From NCBI GenBank assembly GCA_016191555.1, contig JACPVX010000081.1, forward strand, positions 1 through 58,543: 58,543 nucleotides of DNA. Reading direction: 5' to 3'. A program made the translations under genes and the position numbers. This document shows positions 8,044 to 15,720 of the stretch, in pieces (position 1 is the stretch's first letter; every line of letters begins with the position of its first letter). The stretch comes from Bacteroidota bacterium. Lineage in GTDB: Bacteria > Bacteroidota > Bacteroidia > Cytophagales > Cyclobacteriaceae. The notes under the pieces were generated by a model. It ran no database searches and was not told the DNA's origin. It worked only from the letters and a program-made list of their open reading frames with translations.

Positions 8044-8835
8044 ATGAAAACAAATACCCTTTGGCTTGCCGCAATCCTGATTGGATTCACGTCCATCACT
8101 TCGTGGTCACAACAAAATTATCCGAGCACACCACCCGAAGTGTCGCCCATGCCCATGAAGCCGGAGATGACAGAGATTTGGGAACCCGAAGTAAAAGTCA
8201 TCACCCCCGCTAAAAAATTAGGAGACGCTCCTTCCGATGCGATTATCTTATTTGATGGGAAGAACCTGGACCAATGGGTGAGTCAGAAAGACGCTACCAA
8301 GCCGGCACCGTGGAAGATTGTGAATAAAGATTACATCGAAGTTGTGCCGGGCTCCGGAGGCATTCAAACAAAAATGAAATTTGGCGACTGCCAGTTACAC
8401 ATCGAATTCAGCGCCCCCGATTCAGTGTTCAGTGCCGGGCAGGGAAGAGGAAACAGTGGCGTCTTTTTTCAAAACCGATATGAATTGCAAATATTAGATT
8501 CGTACAACAACCGCACCTACCGCAACGGACAAGCCGGAAGTATTTACAAAGACCATGCACCGTTGGTCAATGCTATGCGCAGTCCACAAGAGTGGAACAC
8601 CTACGATGTGATTTATACGGCACCACGGTTCAAAGCCGATGGAAGTTTAGATGCGCCAGCGCGCATGACGGTATTACACAATGGTGTGGTGATACAAAAT
8701 AATTCGACCATCAACGGCAACACCTATTATATCGGACTACACAATTACCCTTCTGCACATACAGAAGATATCATTTCATTACAAGATCACGGCAACAAAA
8801 CCCAGTTCAGAAACATCTGGATCCGAAAACTTTAA
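8044..8835 (+). CDS. Secreted DUF1080 (3-keto-disaccharide hydrolase-like) protein
   Basis: A 263-residue exported protein with a signal peptide (LWLAAILIGFTSITSWSQ, cleavage near residue 22) and a DUF1080 concanavalin-like fold: DAIILFDGKNLDQWVSQ, WKIVNKDYIEVVPGSGGIQTK, GNSGVFFQNRYELQILDSY, TYYIGLHNYPSAHTE. Family members hydrolyse 3-keto-glycosides or bind sugars in the envelope. Characterised relatives act on 3-keto sugars, but the substrate here is unknown. It stands alone and is followed by a hairpin. Confidence 0.82.
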   Translation: MKTNTLWLAAILIGFTSITSWSQQNYPSTPPEVSPMPMKPEMTEIWEPEVKVITPAKKLGDAPSDAIILFDGKNLDQWVSQKDATKPAPWKIVNKDYIEVVPGSGGIQTKMKFGDCQLHIEFSAPDSVFSAGQGRGNSGVFFQNRYELQILDSYNNRTYRNGQAGSIYKDHAPLVNAMRSPQEWNTYDVIYTAPRFKADGSLDAPARMTVLHNGVVIQNNSTINGNTYYIGLHNYPSAHTEDIISLQDHGNKTQFRNIWIRKL

Positions 8836-8844
8836 AATTTAATG

Positions 8845-8889
8845 TGGCGCGCGTTAATAACTTTTTGGCGCGCGTTTATAACGCGTGCC
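8845..8889 (+). terminator. Hairpin within a 17-bp direct repeat
   Basis: TGGCGCGCGTTAATAAC (8845-8861) is repeated with one change at 8866-8882. The second copy forms an imperfect stem, GGCGCGCGTT / AACGCGTGCC with a 3-nt loop at 8867-8889. It is GC-rich without a U-tract, so terminator is a guess based on position 10 nt after a stop codon. Confidence 0.4.
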
Positions 8890-8927
8890 TGCACGAGAGA
8901 TAGATCGGTGGTTTAGGCAGCGAAGCT

Positions 8928-9587
8928 ATGAACAGAGTTTTTGCAACATTAGTAATCTGTTTGACCGCGCAATGGTCTAATGGTCAGACAATGATTGATA
9001 TCCTCAAATGGATGCCAACGTATCATTTGGAAGGAATTATTGTGGATACCTTAATTAAGAACAGAATATATTACCCTCCCGATAATTCGAAAGAAGAAGC
9101 TGTTAAATATAGTCTTTACGAGGTCAACGATACGACAGGCACCTTACGAATTGAAATGAATTTTGAAACAGGCCAAAGAGCGTTTGTCGTTAGAGAATGG
9201 AAGCGGATTGTCATATCTAAAAAGAAACAACTAGTAATCTATTCGACGGTTGCGGGACTACCCGTCTCATATGGCCAATCTGTTCTGCAAACTTATTTGT
9301 TAAAAAAAGGAAGATTAAGAGCCACAAGAAAGCCTTTGTTACCCAAAGACATAGGATTAAAAGATTTTTTCAGGCCCAACACACCCAGCACAGTTATTGA
9401 TAAGTACAATCAATATGCAAATCATTGTTATGAATTGATTTATGAAGGCAAGAATATTTGTTATGTCTTGTTTGAGAATTTTGATCTCGGGAGTATGGAT
9501 AGATCCTGGTTATTAGGTAACAAAATTGAGTTTGTCTTTGAGAATGGACGCTTTACGAAAATGCCGCCCTATTTCGATGAAGATTAG
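8928..9587 (+). CDS. Hypothetical secreted protein
   Basis: A 219-residue protein with a short signal peptide (MNRVFATLVICLTAQWSNGQ, cleavage near residue 18-20). The mature part is rich in beta-prone segments and aromatic residues (YHLEGIIVDTLIKNRIYYPP, KLVIYS-like strands, CYELIYEGKNICYVLFENFD). I do not recognise a family. Exported to the periplasm or outer membrane by inference. It lies 92 nt after the DUF1080 gene but behind a hairpin, so an operon is uncertain. Confidence 0.65.
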   Translation: MNRVFATLVICLTAQWSNGQTMIDILKWMPTYHLEGIIVDTLIKNRIYYPPDNSKEEAVKYSLYEVNDTTGTLRIEMNFETGQRAFVVREWKRIVISKKKQLVIYSTVAGLPVSYGQSVLQTYLLKKGRLRATRKPLLPKDIGLKDFFRPNTPSTVIDKYNQYANHCYELIYEGKNICYVLFENFDLGSMDRSWLLGNKIEFVFENGRFTKMPPYFDED

Positions 9588-9624
9588 ACTACCGGATTTG
9601 CAGCGCCTCATGCACATACACTCT

Positions 9625-9700
9625 GGTGAAAGAAGATAGAAAAACTCAAAGAGTATTGTAGTGTCGCAACCCATCGCGTCAAAACACATCACCTAATTCC
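9625..9700. repeat. Degenerate dispersed repeat copy
   Basis: GAAAGAAGATAGAAAAAC followed by AGTGTCGCAACCCATCGCGT, a weak copy of the element seen near 0.2, 4.5, 6.2 and 7.8 kb. Confidence 0.35.
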
Positions 9701-9703
9701 CCG

Positions 9704-10147
9704 CTACTTACAACTCCCGCACGTCCAGTCCTCATCTAAATCAATAACGGTCACAATCGTAAAGTGCCTTTCCTTCGGAGCCACAATAATTCGCACATGC
9801 TGATGGTCTTTGCTCGTATAGCCTTCCAGCGCATACTTGGCACCACGCGGTGCATCCGGCTCGCTCTTCGCAAAATTGATAGATGCTTGCTGCACAATCT
9901 CTTTCACTTCTTTCTGGGTGATGTGTCGGCACTCCATACGGCAGCGCGCATGCTTGGTGAAGAAGTACGTAGCATCCACATCGCGAAAGAGATCCGCTAA
10001 ATTCGAATCATCAGCGGTAGATTTTGTACGCGGCTCTGTACCAGATCGCGGGTGAGAAACAGTTTCGCCACCCTCACGGCATTGCCGCACAAAGAGGGCA
10101 ACAACAAAGAGAATGACAATGAGTAAATAAGGAATCGCTTTTTTCAT
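9704..10147 (-). CDS. DUF4258-domain protein with N-terminal membrane anchor
   Basis: A 147-residue protein with an N-terminal hydrophobic segment (IPYLLIVILFVVALFV, residues 5-20), a polar linker, and a DUF4258-like domain from about residue 60: TKHARCRMECRHITQKEVKE, KYALEGYTSKDHQHVRIIVA, HFTIVTVIDL. DUF4258 resembles the RelE/BrnT-type fold but its role here is unknown. It starts 5 nt after the stop of the upstream TrhA-like gene on the same strand, so the two are probably co-transcribed. Confidence 0.75.
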   Translation of the reverse strand: MKKAIPYLLIVILFVVALFVRQCREGGETVSHPRSGTEPRTKSTADDSNLADLFRDVDATYFFTKHARCRMECRHITQKEVKEIVQQASINFAKSEPDAPRGAKYALEGYTSKDHQHVRIIVAPKERHFTIVTVIDLDEDWTCGSCK

Positions 10148-10152
10148 ATTGA

Positions 10153-10800
10153 TTACCGATAGGCATAACCCAGCACGGCCACCACGTGAAAGGCCGTGCC
10201 CGCCAGCACAAACAAGTGCCAGATAAAGTGACTGTATTTAATGCGCTCCGCCACAAAGAATGCAACTCCGATCGAGTACATCGCCCCTCCGGCCACGAGC
10301 CAGAACAACCCCCAACCCGGCATGCTGCTCCACAAAGGTTCCACCGCCACAACGGCAAGCCAGCCCATTCCTAAATATAATGCAGTAGATAGTTTGCTGC
10401 TGTTGGCGCCCGCCACCGATTTGAGCACCACACCACCAATAGCCAGCGTCCACACGATGCCGAAGAGCCACCAACCCCACGCACCTTTCAGCACAATGAG
10501 CGTCAACGGAGTGTACGTGCCCGCAATGAGCAGGAAGATGGCCGCATGATCGAAGATGTTAAAGACACGTTTGGCTTTGCTATGTGGAAAGGCGTGGTAC
10601 AACGTAGACGCGAGGTAGAGCAACATCATCGTAGCACCAAACACACTCGAAGCAAAGATGGCTTTCGCGCCCAGAGGGATGGACTGAATGATCAGAATAG
10701 GAGTAACGGCTACAGCCGCCAAAAACCCAACACCATGACTGATGCTGTTCGCAATTTCTTCTCCCAGACTTTGATGACGTTTCGGTGGCTTTGTGCTCAT
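10153..10800 (-). CDS. trhA: Hemolysin III / TrhA family membrane protein
   Basis: A 215-residue inner-membrane protein with about seven hydrophobic helices and the PAQR/hemolysin-III signature: EIANSISHGVGFLAAV near the start, ASTLYHAFPHSKAKRVFNIFDHAAIFLLIAGTYTP in the middle, and HFIWHLFVLAGTAFHVV at the end. The conserved His residues of the SHG, YH, FDH, HF and FH motifs are present, as in metal-dependent PAQR proteins. TrhA maintains membrane energetics in E. coli; 'hemolysin' is historical. First gene of a likely two-gene unit with the DUF4258 gene. Confidence 0.9.
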   Translation of the reverse strand: MSTKPPKRHQSLGEEIANSISHGVGFLAAVAVTPILIIQSIPLGAKAIFASSVFGATMMLLYLASTLYHAFPHSKAKRVFNIFDHAAIFLLIAGTYTPLTLIVLKGAWGWWLFGIVWTLAIGGVVLKSVAGANSSKLSTALYLGMGWLAVVAVEPLWSSMPGWGLFWLVAGGAMYSIGVAFFVAERIKYSHFIWHLFVLAGTAFHVVAVLGYAYR

Positions 10801-10888
10801 GGTGCAAAGATCGGATTTTAGATGATATACTACTTTTCAATTAAAGTATTAAATTAGGTATGGCGATTCCGCCTTAAAGAAATTGCAT

Positions 10889-11737
10889 ATGGAACAAAAG
10901 ATCAGCGAGAAGAGATTTCTTCGAAAATTCTTTTTCTTTTCACTCGCACCTGCTTTGCTGTGGTGGGTTGCGATGAATGTGCTTGAGAAAAATGGATATA
11001 TTATTCCGCCAATCCGTAGCTACGCACTTTACATACTTGTTTTCGTAGCAATCGTGGCCGTGGTTTTCTTTCCTTATAAACAAATACCCATACGCGGCAA
11101 CAGCAGTTCGAACCGTTTTTATTGCTATGTATTTTTGTTATTTGGATTATTGTGGCCCTTGAGCAGTGTTTCGTATGGATTTCGGCAACTTTCGCTGAAC
11201 GTGAAGACTATTTTAGTAGAAGAGATCAACCAACAGATGCCCTACGTCATGTTAAAGGATATCGAACTTGAACACGATCAGCTTTTAGATCAGGTAGTCT
11301 GGAAAGAAGCAACACCCAAAAGAGTGGAGCAAATGGAATACAGAGTCCTGTTACCCATAGCCACATCATCCGATGGTAAAAAAAGGGCCTGGGTCTACCT
11401 TTCGCAGTGGAAACGTTCGCACTTCGAAGACGAGCATGCCTCAGACACAGAGCGCGAGAGCATCCTTCAACAATATAGAGAACAAGGACGAACCGATGCA
11501 AAGAGCTTTAAGGTCGATTCAGTTTTGTATTTTTCGAGCGATACCAACCGACAACAAAATGAAGGTTGGTCGTTGCTGCAAAACCAGACAAGCAAAGGAA
11601 TTGAGCACTATTTATTGATACCTTCCTATACGCCCATTCAGCAAACAATAAAATGGTTACTGATATTTATCGTAGGCGGATATCTTTTAATTTTCGTGGC
11701 TGTGCTGCTTTTTATGAAAAGTGATGATGCGCAGTGA
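10889..11737 (+). CDS. Hypothetical membrane protein with large extracytoplasmic domain
   Basis: A protein of 282 residues from ATG 10889; an in-frame TTG two codons upstream is less likely. Three N-terminal hydrophobic segments (about residues 16-32, 39-57, 75-92) are followed by a soluble region of about 150 residues (about 100-250), then a C-terminal membrane helix (WLLIFIVGGYLLIFVAVLLF). The soluble region carries no known motif. A four-helix envelope protein of unknown function, with no operon partner. Confidence 0.65.
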   Translation: MEQKISEKRFLRKFFFFSLAPALLWWVAMNVLEKNGYIIPPIRSYALYILVFVAIVAVVFFPYKQIPIRGNSSSNRFYCYVFLLFGLLWPLSSVSYGFRQLSLNVKTILVEEINQQMPYVMLKDIELEHDQLLDQVVWKEATPKRVEQMEYRVLLPIATSSDGKKRAWVYLSQWKRSHFEDEHASDTERESILQQYREQGRTDAKSFKVDSVLYFSSDTNRQQNEGWSLLQNQTSKGIEHYLLIPSYTPIQQTIKWLLIFIVGGYLLIFVAVLLFMKSDDAQ

Positions 11738-11947
11738 TACATATTAATTAAATCCAATATAAGGTGCTGGTGTTCTTTCAGAAAACTCGGACCCATTAGA
11801 TTTTTTTTACCCAGCTACATTAATAAGCACCTAGTTCTATAGAGGAATTCTGAGTGCCTTCGTGTCTTAGTGGTAAATAATTTAAGGCTTCAATTTGCCT
11901 CGCACTTGCTTTCAAATAACAAAAACACAAAGCCCCCTCAGGATTGC

Positions 11948-11955
11948 TATATTTG
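11948..11955 (+). promoter_or_regulatory. -7 box TATATTTG right before a start codon
   Basis: TATATTTG fits the Bacteroidota -7 consensus TAnnTTTG and ends 4 nt before the ATG at 11960. If used, the transcript would start at or beside the start codon and be leaderless or nearly so. Confidence 0.45.
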
Positions 11956-11959
11956 CAGC

Positions 11960-12259
11960 ATGTTCACCCGACTCAAAGAAATCTATCAGGAAGTAGAAAA
12001 CCACACCGACCTCACCTACAAGGCCATTCCCTTCTATACCAAAGCCATCCGCGACATCAAAGTAGAGTTGCTGAAGATTGCCACGTTGCAGGGCGAGCAG
12101 CTTTCTCGCAACGTAACCGATGCCACTCGCCTGATTCATCTAACAAACCGCGATGACTTGAGCGGCATTGAAAACTATCCCAAAGAAATTCCCAAGTATC
12201 TCAAGCGTGTCCGCGATACCATTTTAAGTTGTCTCGCCTTCGTCAAGAAAATGAATTAG
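11960..12259 (+). CDS. Small hypothetical protein (99 aa)
   Basis: A 99-residue protein starting at ATG 11960. An upstream reading-frame extension to 11870 is not protein-like and would cross the -7 promoter box. Mostly helical and charged (MFTRLKEIYQEVENHTDLTY, AIRDIKVELLKIATLQGEQL, EIPKYLKRVRDTILSCLAFV). No signal or membrane segment. No family recognised. The near-leaderless promoter is the most notable aspect. Confidence 0.6.
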   Translation: MFTRLKEIYQEVENHTDLTYKAIPFYTKAIRDIKVELLKIATLQGEQLSRNVTDATRLIHLTNRDDLSGIENYPKEIPKYLKRVRDTILSCLAFVKKMN

Positions 12260-12275
12260 GCATTGCAGTCACTAC

Positions 12276-12338
12276 CAATGGTGATAAAGTACCATTGAAT
12301 TACAACTTTGTCCTATCACCGTTACCGGGATGATCCCG
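12276..12338 (+). promoter_or_regulatory. Cluster of inverted repeats before the methyltransferase gene
   Basis: CAATGGT-N8-ACCATTG (12276-12297), GGTGATA/TATCACC (12280-12320) and CGGGAT-G-ATCCCG (12326-12338) lie between the stop at 12259 and the start at 12368. They could be a terminator for the upstream gene, an operator, or both; no T-tract follows the last hairpin. Confidence 0.4.
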
Positions 12339-12367
12339 TACTTTGTTTCATTAAATAAATCAATACA

Positions 12368-12991
12368 ATGAACGATGCATGGTTAGCGCGATGGAATGAT
12401 CGGTACAGCAAGTCCGGTTATGCCTATGGGGAATATCCCAATGAATATTTGAAGGAGCAATTGACAAAGTTATCACCGGGAGCAATCTTATTTCCTGCCG
12501 AAGGCGAAGGTCGCAATGCCGTATTTGCCGCGAAGCAAGGATGGGCAGTATCCGCCTTTGATATTAGTGCGGCCGGTGAGCGAAAAGCAATACAGCTGGC
12601 GCAAGCCAATCAGGTCTCCATCGACTATCGGGTAGGGGAGTTACAGGAAATGAAATACGTACCGGCACAATTTGATGCCATCGGTTTGATCTACGCACAT
12701 TTCCCGCCCGAAATCAAATCGGCAATACATCAATCACTGTCCGTCTTCCTGCGCACAGGCGGCACCATCATCTTCGAAGCATTCAGCAAAAAGCATTTGG
12801 ACTATTCAGTTAAGAATCCCGATGTGGGTGGGCCGAAAGATCTCGCCTCTTTGTTTTCCATCGAAGAAATCCAACATGATTTTGCGAACTATGAAATCGT
12901 AGAATTAGAAGAAAAGGAAATTGAACTGAAGGAAGGGTTATATCACAACGGACTGGCTTCGGTGATTCGTTTTGTTGGAAAGAAAAAGTAA
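12368..12991 (+). CDS. SAM-dependent class I methyltransferase (TehB-like)
   Basis: A 207-residue cytoplasmic enzyme with a Rossmann-type SAM-binding core: [27 protein letters not shown] gives motif I (GEGRN) and the acidic end of strand 2 (D), then [15 protein letters not shown] as motif IV region and [14 protein letters not shown]. The order and WxxRY..GY.YG..PN start match TehB/thiopurine methyltransferase-like proteins that methylate small electrophiles such as tellurite. The true substrate is unknown. Confidence 0.82.
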   Translation: MNDAWLARWNDRYSKSGYAYGEYPNEYLKEQLTKLSPGAILFPAEGEGRNAVFAAKQGWAVSAFDISAAGERKAIQLAQANQVSIDYRVGELQEMKYVPAQFDAIGLIYAHFPPEIKSAIHQSLSVFLRTGGTIIFEAFSKKHLDYSVKNPDVGGPKDLASLFSIEEIQHDFANYEIVELEEKEIELKEGLYHNGLASVIRFVGKKK

Positions 12992-13066
12992 GAAGCAGCC
13001 AGGAATAGCGAGCAGAGCGTTTTTAGTAATCAATCGTACGAAGATTGAAATACAATACCTCGACAG

Positions 13067-13483
13067 TTACTTTTTCTCGCGTAAAATTTTACGTTGCAGT
13101 TGCCAGAATTCTTTGCCGTAGCTGACCAGCAATTCTTCACCTTTATCAATGGATCTTTTGGCTTCAATATAACAACGGTTGCCCTCACTTACGTATTCGC
13201 AATTATTCCGCAAGCCTTTTACTTTGGAGAGTCCGTGTGCATCATTCGCATAGCGACCGAGCGTGTGCACTGCGGGCAACGCGTCAATGACTGCGTTGCG
13301 GGTGATGTACATGAGATAGCCATTGTAGCCGTCCAGGTGTTTCACATCTTTCCACTTCCGCTTTTTTCCTTTGTACTCCACAATGCGTGCGCCTTTGGCG
13401 ATGATTTTTTTAGTAAACAAGCCCTTGCCGGCATTCGGCAACAGAGATTTTTTTACAACGAGAAACTTTTCGAGATACGCCAT
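13067..13483 (-). CDS. Small SET-domain protein (lysine methyltransferase-like)
   Basis: A 138-residue protein that is a bare SET domain: LPNAGKGLFTKKIIAKGARIVEY at the N-terminus, GRYANDAHG at the catalytic SAM-binding site (the RfiNH-like position reads RYANDA), NNCEYVSEGNRCYIEAKRSI, and KGEELLVSYGKEFW with the essential SY tyrosine. SET proteins transfer methyl from SAM to protein lysine. Last gene of a minus-strand set after MaoC and SRPBCC genes, 3 nt after the SRPBCC stop. The substrate is unknown; the gene may have come from eukaryote-like SET lineages. Confidence 0.8.
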   Translation of the reverse strand: MAYLEKFLVVKKSLLPNAGKGLFTKKIIAKGARIVEYKGKKRKWKDVKHLDGYNGYLMYITRNAVIDALPAVHTLGRYANDAHGLSKVKGLRNNCEYVSEGNRCYIEAKRSIDKGEELLVSYGKEFWQLQRKILREKK

Positions 13484-13486
13484 CCG

Positions 13487-13867
13487 CTACTCTTCATAAA
13501 ATTCCTGAATGGCTCCGAAGTAGGCGTGTTCCCAGCCCTCAACAATGTCGGTATAATCAGAGTCGGGAATGTTCGTGTGGCGCAATTCCACGGAAGTGCC
13601 TTCTTTCGCCTCGTGCAATTTGATGGTAACTATAGAAGGTTCGGCTTGCTCGCCAAAATACCACTGCTGCACAATCTTTTTGTCGGGTTCAAACTCGAGA
13701 TTTTTCCCTACAATGCTTCCTTCCCATAAGGAAAATTCACTGTTGGGCTCAGTGCTCATCTCTGCTTCTTCGCCACTCCACAAATGAATAGTGTTGGGAT
13801 TAGTAAGTGCGAGATACACATCTTGCGGAGGCGCGGAAATAATAAAATATTTTTTATAGTCCTTCAT
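13487..13867 (-). CDS. SRPBCC / AHSA1-type START-like protein
   Basis: A 126-residue protein with the AHSA1/START-like pattern: YKKYFIISAPPQDVYLALTNPNTIHLWSGEEAEM at the N-terminus, KKIVQQWYFGEQAEPSIVTIKLHE in the middle, and DIVEGWEHAYFGAIQEFYEE as the C-terminal helix. Such proteins bind hydrophobic ligands or cooperate with Hsp90-type partners; the ligand here is unknown. Middle gene of a tight three-gene unit (20 nt after MaoC, 3 nt before SET). Confidence 0.82.
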   Translation of the reverse strand: MKDYKKYFIISAPPQDVYLALTNPNTIHLWSGEEAEMSTEPNSEFSLWEGSIVGKNLEFEPDKKIVQQWYFGEQAEPSIVTIKLHEAKEGTSVELRHTNIPDSDYTDIVEGWEHAYFGAIQEFYEE

Positions 13868-13887
13868 GTCTGGTAGTTCAGAATCGA

Positions 13888-14352
13888 TTAATGAAAGTGA
13901 TACAAGAAAACCAGAATGCCGTTGAACGCAGGTTTTGGGTTGTCTTTGATTTCAAGTGTAACATCTACTTCAAATTTGGTGATGCCACGCAGGTTGAGGA
14001 TGTTGTGCAGCTTGGCGCGAAGACGTACTTCCTGATTGACCAACACCGGTTGATTGAACTTCAGTTTCTCAATGCCATAGTTGATCATCATTTTGATGTT
14101 TCTGAATTCGGCAATCTGATCCCACAAGTGAGGCACCAGCGATAAGGTAAGATACCCGTGCGCAATCGTACTCTTGAAAGCGGTTTCGGTGGCGGCACGT
14201 TGCGGATCGGTGTGAATCCATTGGTGATCGAGTGTGGCATCGGCAAATCGGTTGATTTGATCTTGCGTGATGGTAGTGTAATCGGAAACGCCAAGTTCTT
14301 TCCCTAAATAGGTTTGAAATTCATCGTGACTGCTAATAATCAATCGGCTCAT
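13888..14352 (-). CDS. MaoC-family (R)-hydratase-like dehydratase
   Basis: A 154-residue hot-dog-fold protein: YTTITQDQINRFADATLDHQWIHTDP contains the hydratase-2 motif with catalytic Asp and His (D-HQWIH), followed by AHGYLTLSLVPHLWDQI. Such enzymes hydrate (R)-specific enoyl-CoA, in fatty-acid breakdown or polyester supply. I chose the ATG at 14352; an upstream TTG adds only five residues. On the minus strand TACTTTTG, a -7 box, lies about 20 nt before this ATG. First gene of the MaoC-SRPBCC-SET unit. Confidence 0.88.
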   Translation of the reverse strand: MSRLIISSHDEFQTYLGKELGVSDYTTITQDQINRFADATLDHQWIHTDPQRAATETAFKSTIAHGYLTLSLVPHLWDQIAEFRNIKMMINYGIEKLKFNQPVLVNQEVRLRAKLHNILNLRGITKFEVDVTLEIKDNPKPAFNGILVFLYHFH

Positions 14353-14395
14353 AGTGGGGTGATTCAATCACCAAAAGTAGGAATTATTTACATAG

Positions 14396-14434
14396 CCACG
14401 GACTTTAGTCCGTGGGCAGGGTTTCAACCCGTGG
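14396..14434. repeat. Double palindrome in a divergent promoter gap
   Basis: CCACGGACT-TT-AGTCCGTGG (14396-14415) is followed directly by GGGTT-TC-AACCC (14419-14430) and GTGG. Compact paired palindromes of this type are common small repeats in Bacteroidota chromosomes. It sits between the divergent MaoC and DUF1295 genes. Confidence 0.6.
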
Positions 14435-14471
14435 ATTAGAGAATTAGCATTCAATCTTCTAAAAAAGAGCG

Positions 14472-14479
14472 TAACTTTG
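14472..14479 (+). promoter_or_regulatory. -7 box TAACTTTG directly before a start codon
   Basis: TAACTTTG fits TAnnTTTG and ends 3 nt before ATG 14483, which suggests a leaderless transcript. Confidence 0.45.
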
Positions 14480-14482
14480 ACA

Positions 14483-15271
14483 ATGCTCAATCCTTTCTGG
14501 TCAACTTACATACAAGGCTTCTTCATCGTGATGGCGATGCTTATCTTGGTGTGGGTTGTAAGTGTGCGCCTGGTCAACGCAGGTATTGTCGACCCTTTTT
14601 GGGGATTGGGTTTTGTGTTGGTCAACGCGTACTATTTTCTCAACACGCCCACCGAAAGTTTACGCAAGTGGATATTGCTGGCGCTGGTGAGCACTTGGGG
14701 ATTGCGTTTGTTCGCTTATCTCTGGTGGCGCAATTGGGGCAAACCCGAAGACTACCGCTATGCACAATTTCGTCAGAAGTATGGAGTGGAACGCTATTGG
14801 TGGTTTAGCTTCTTTCAGGTTTTCTTGTTGCAAGGCATTTTGCTGTGGGTGATTTCCGCACCGTTGTTCGCAGTTAATTATAACGCAGAAAATGCAGCGC
14901 TCAACTTGTGGGATGCGCTCGCCATTCTCTGCTGGATCATCGGCTTTGCATTTGAAGCAGGTGGCGACTATCAGTTGGTGAGATTCAAGTCCAACGCTGG
15001 CAATAAAGGAAAAGTGCTGAACACCGGCTTTTGGAGATACACACGTCATCCCAATTACTTTGGCGATGCATGTGTGTGGTGGGGTTTTGCCTTTTTCTCA
15101 CTGGCAGTACAAAGTTACTGGACGGTGCTGGGCTCTCTGTTCATGACCTTTTTATTGGTGAAAGTTTCAGGTGTGGCGTTGTTGGAAAAAGCGTTGAAGA
15201 CCAACAAGCCGCAGTATGATGAGTATATTCGTAAAACATCGTCTTTCTTTCCATGGTTTCCCAAGAAGTAA
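14483..15271 (+). CDS. DUF1295 / steroid 5-alpha-reductase-like membrane protein
   Basis: A 262-residue integral membrane protein with about seven hydrophobic helices. The C-terminal signature NTGFWRYTRHPNYFGDACVWWGF and the early VDPFWGLGFV are typical of DUF1295, a branch of the isoprenylcysteine methyltransferase / steroid 5-alpha-reductase superfamily. Members reduce or methylate lipid substrates; the reaction here is unknown. ATG 14483 is preferred over a TTG two codons upstream because the TTG overlaps the -7 box. Its 3' end overlaps the next gene by 19 nt. Confidence 0.85.
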   Translation: MLNPFWSTYIQGFFIVMAMLILVWVVSVRLVNAGIVDPFWGLGFVLVNAYYFLNTPTESLRKWILLALVSTWGLRLFAYLWWRNWGKPEDYRYAQFRQKYGVERYWWFSFFQVFLLQGILLWVISAPLFAVNYNAENAALNLWDALAILCWIIGFAFEAGGDYQLVRFKSNAGNKGKVLNTGFWRYTRHPNYFGDACVWWGFAFFSLAVQSYWTVLGSLFMTFLLVKVSGVALLEKALKTNKPQYDEYIRKTSSFFPWFPKK

Positions 15272-15690
15272 ATCATAATCTGGTATCAGCGAAGGCGGAC
15301 ACGGTAGAGCCGATCGTAAAACCTTCAGTCGACATCGACACGCTCGCTTCGATTGATCCTTCTACGTTAGAAGATTCATTTGTCTATGTGCATTGCCATT
15401 ACAATAATACATCCGATGAGATGCTCATTCGCATTTGGCGCACCACTTTTATAATTGACCGCTTGTCCGGTGTACGCTCGCAGTTGTTGCATGCAGAAAA
15501 TATTTCGTACGCTCCTCAGTGGACCATCATTCCGCGAAAGCAACCTTTCACCTTTTTGTTGATTTTTGGCGGCCTGCCGAAGACCTGCCGCGTCTTTGAT
15601 CTGATCGAAGAAATTCCACAGCCCGGAGGCTTTGAAGTGCGCAACATAAATCGCAACGAGACAGATGTTTATCACATCGATATTCTGTAA
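15253..15690 (+). CDS. Hypothetical protein (145 aa)
   Basis: A 145-residue protein overlapping the 3' end of the DUF1295 gene in another frame (shared 15253-15271), so translation may be coupled. No signal peptide or membrane helix. The readable parts are beta-rich (EDSFVYVHCHYNNTSDEMLI, FTFLLIFGGLPKTCRVFDLI, GGFEVRNINRNETDVYHIDIL). No family recognised. Followed after 30 nt by the Tat-exported PLP enzyme. Confidence 0.6.
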   Translation: MVSQEVNHNLVSAKADTVEPIVKPSVDIDTLASIDPSTLEDSFVYVHCHYNNTSDEMLIRIWRTTFIIDRLSGVRSQLLHAENISYAPQWTIIPRKQPFTFLLIFGGLPKTCRVFDLIEEIPQPGGFEVRNINRNETDVYHIDIL

Positions 15691-15720
15691 TTTACCTCAC
15701 CTAAAATCGTACCCAACCCA

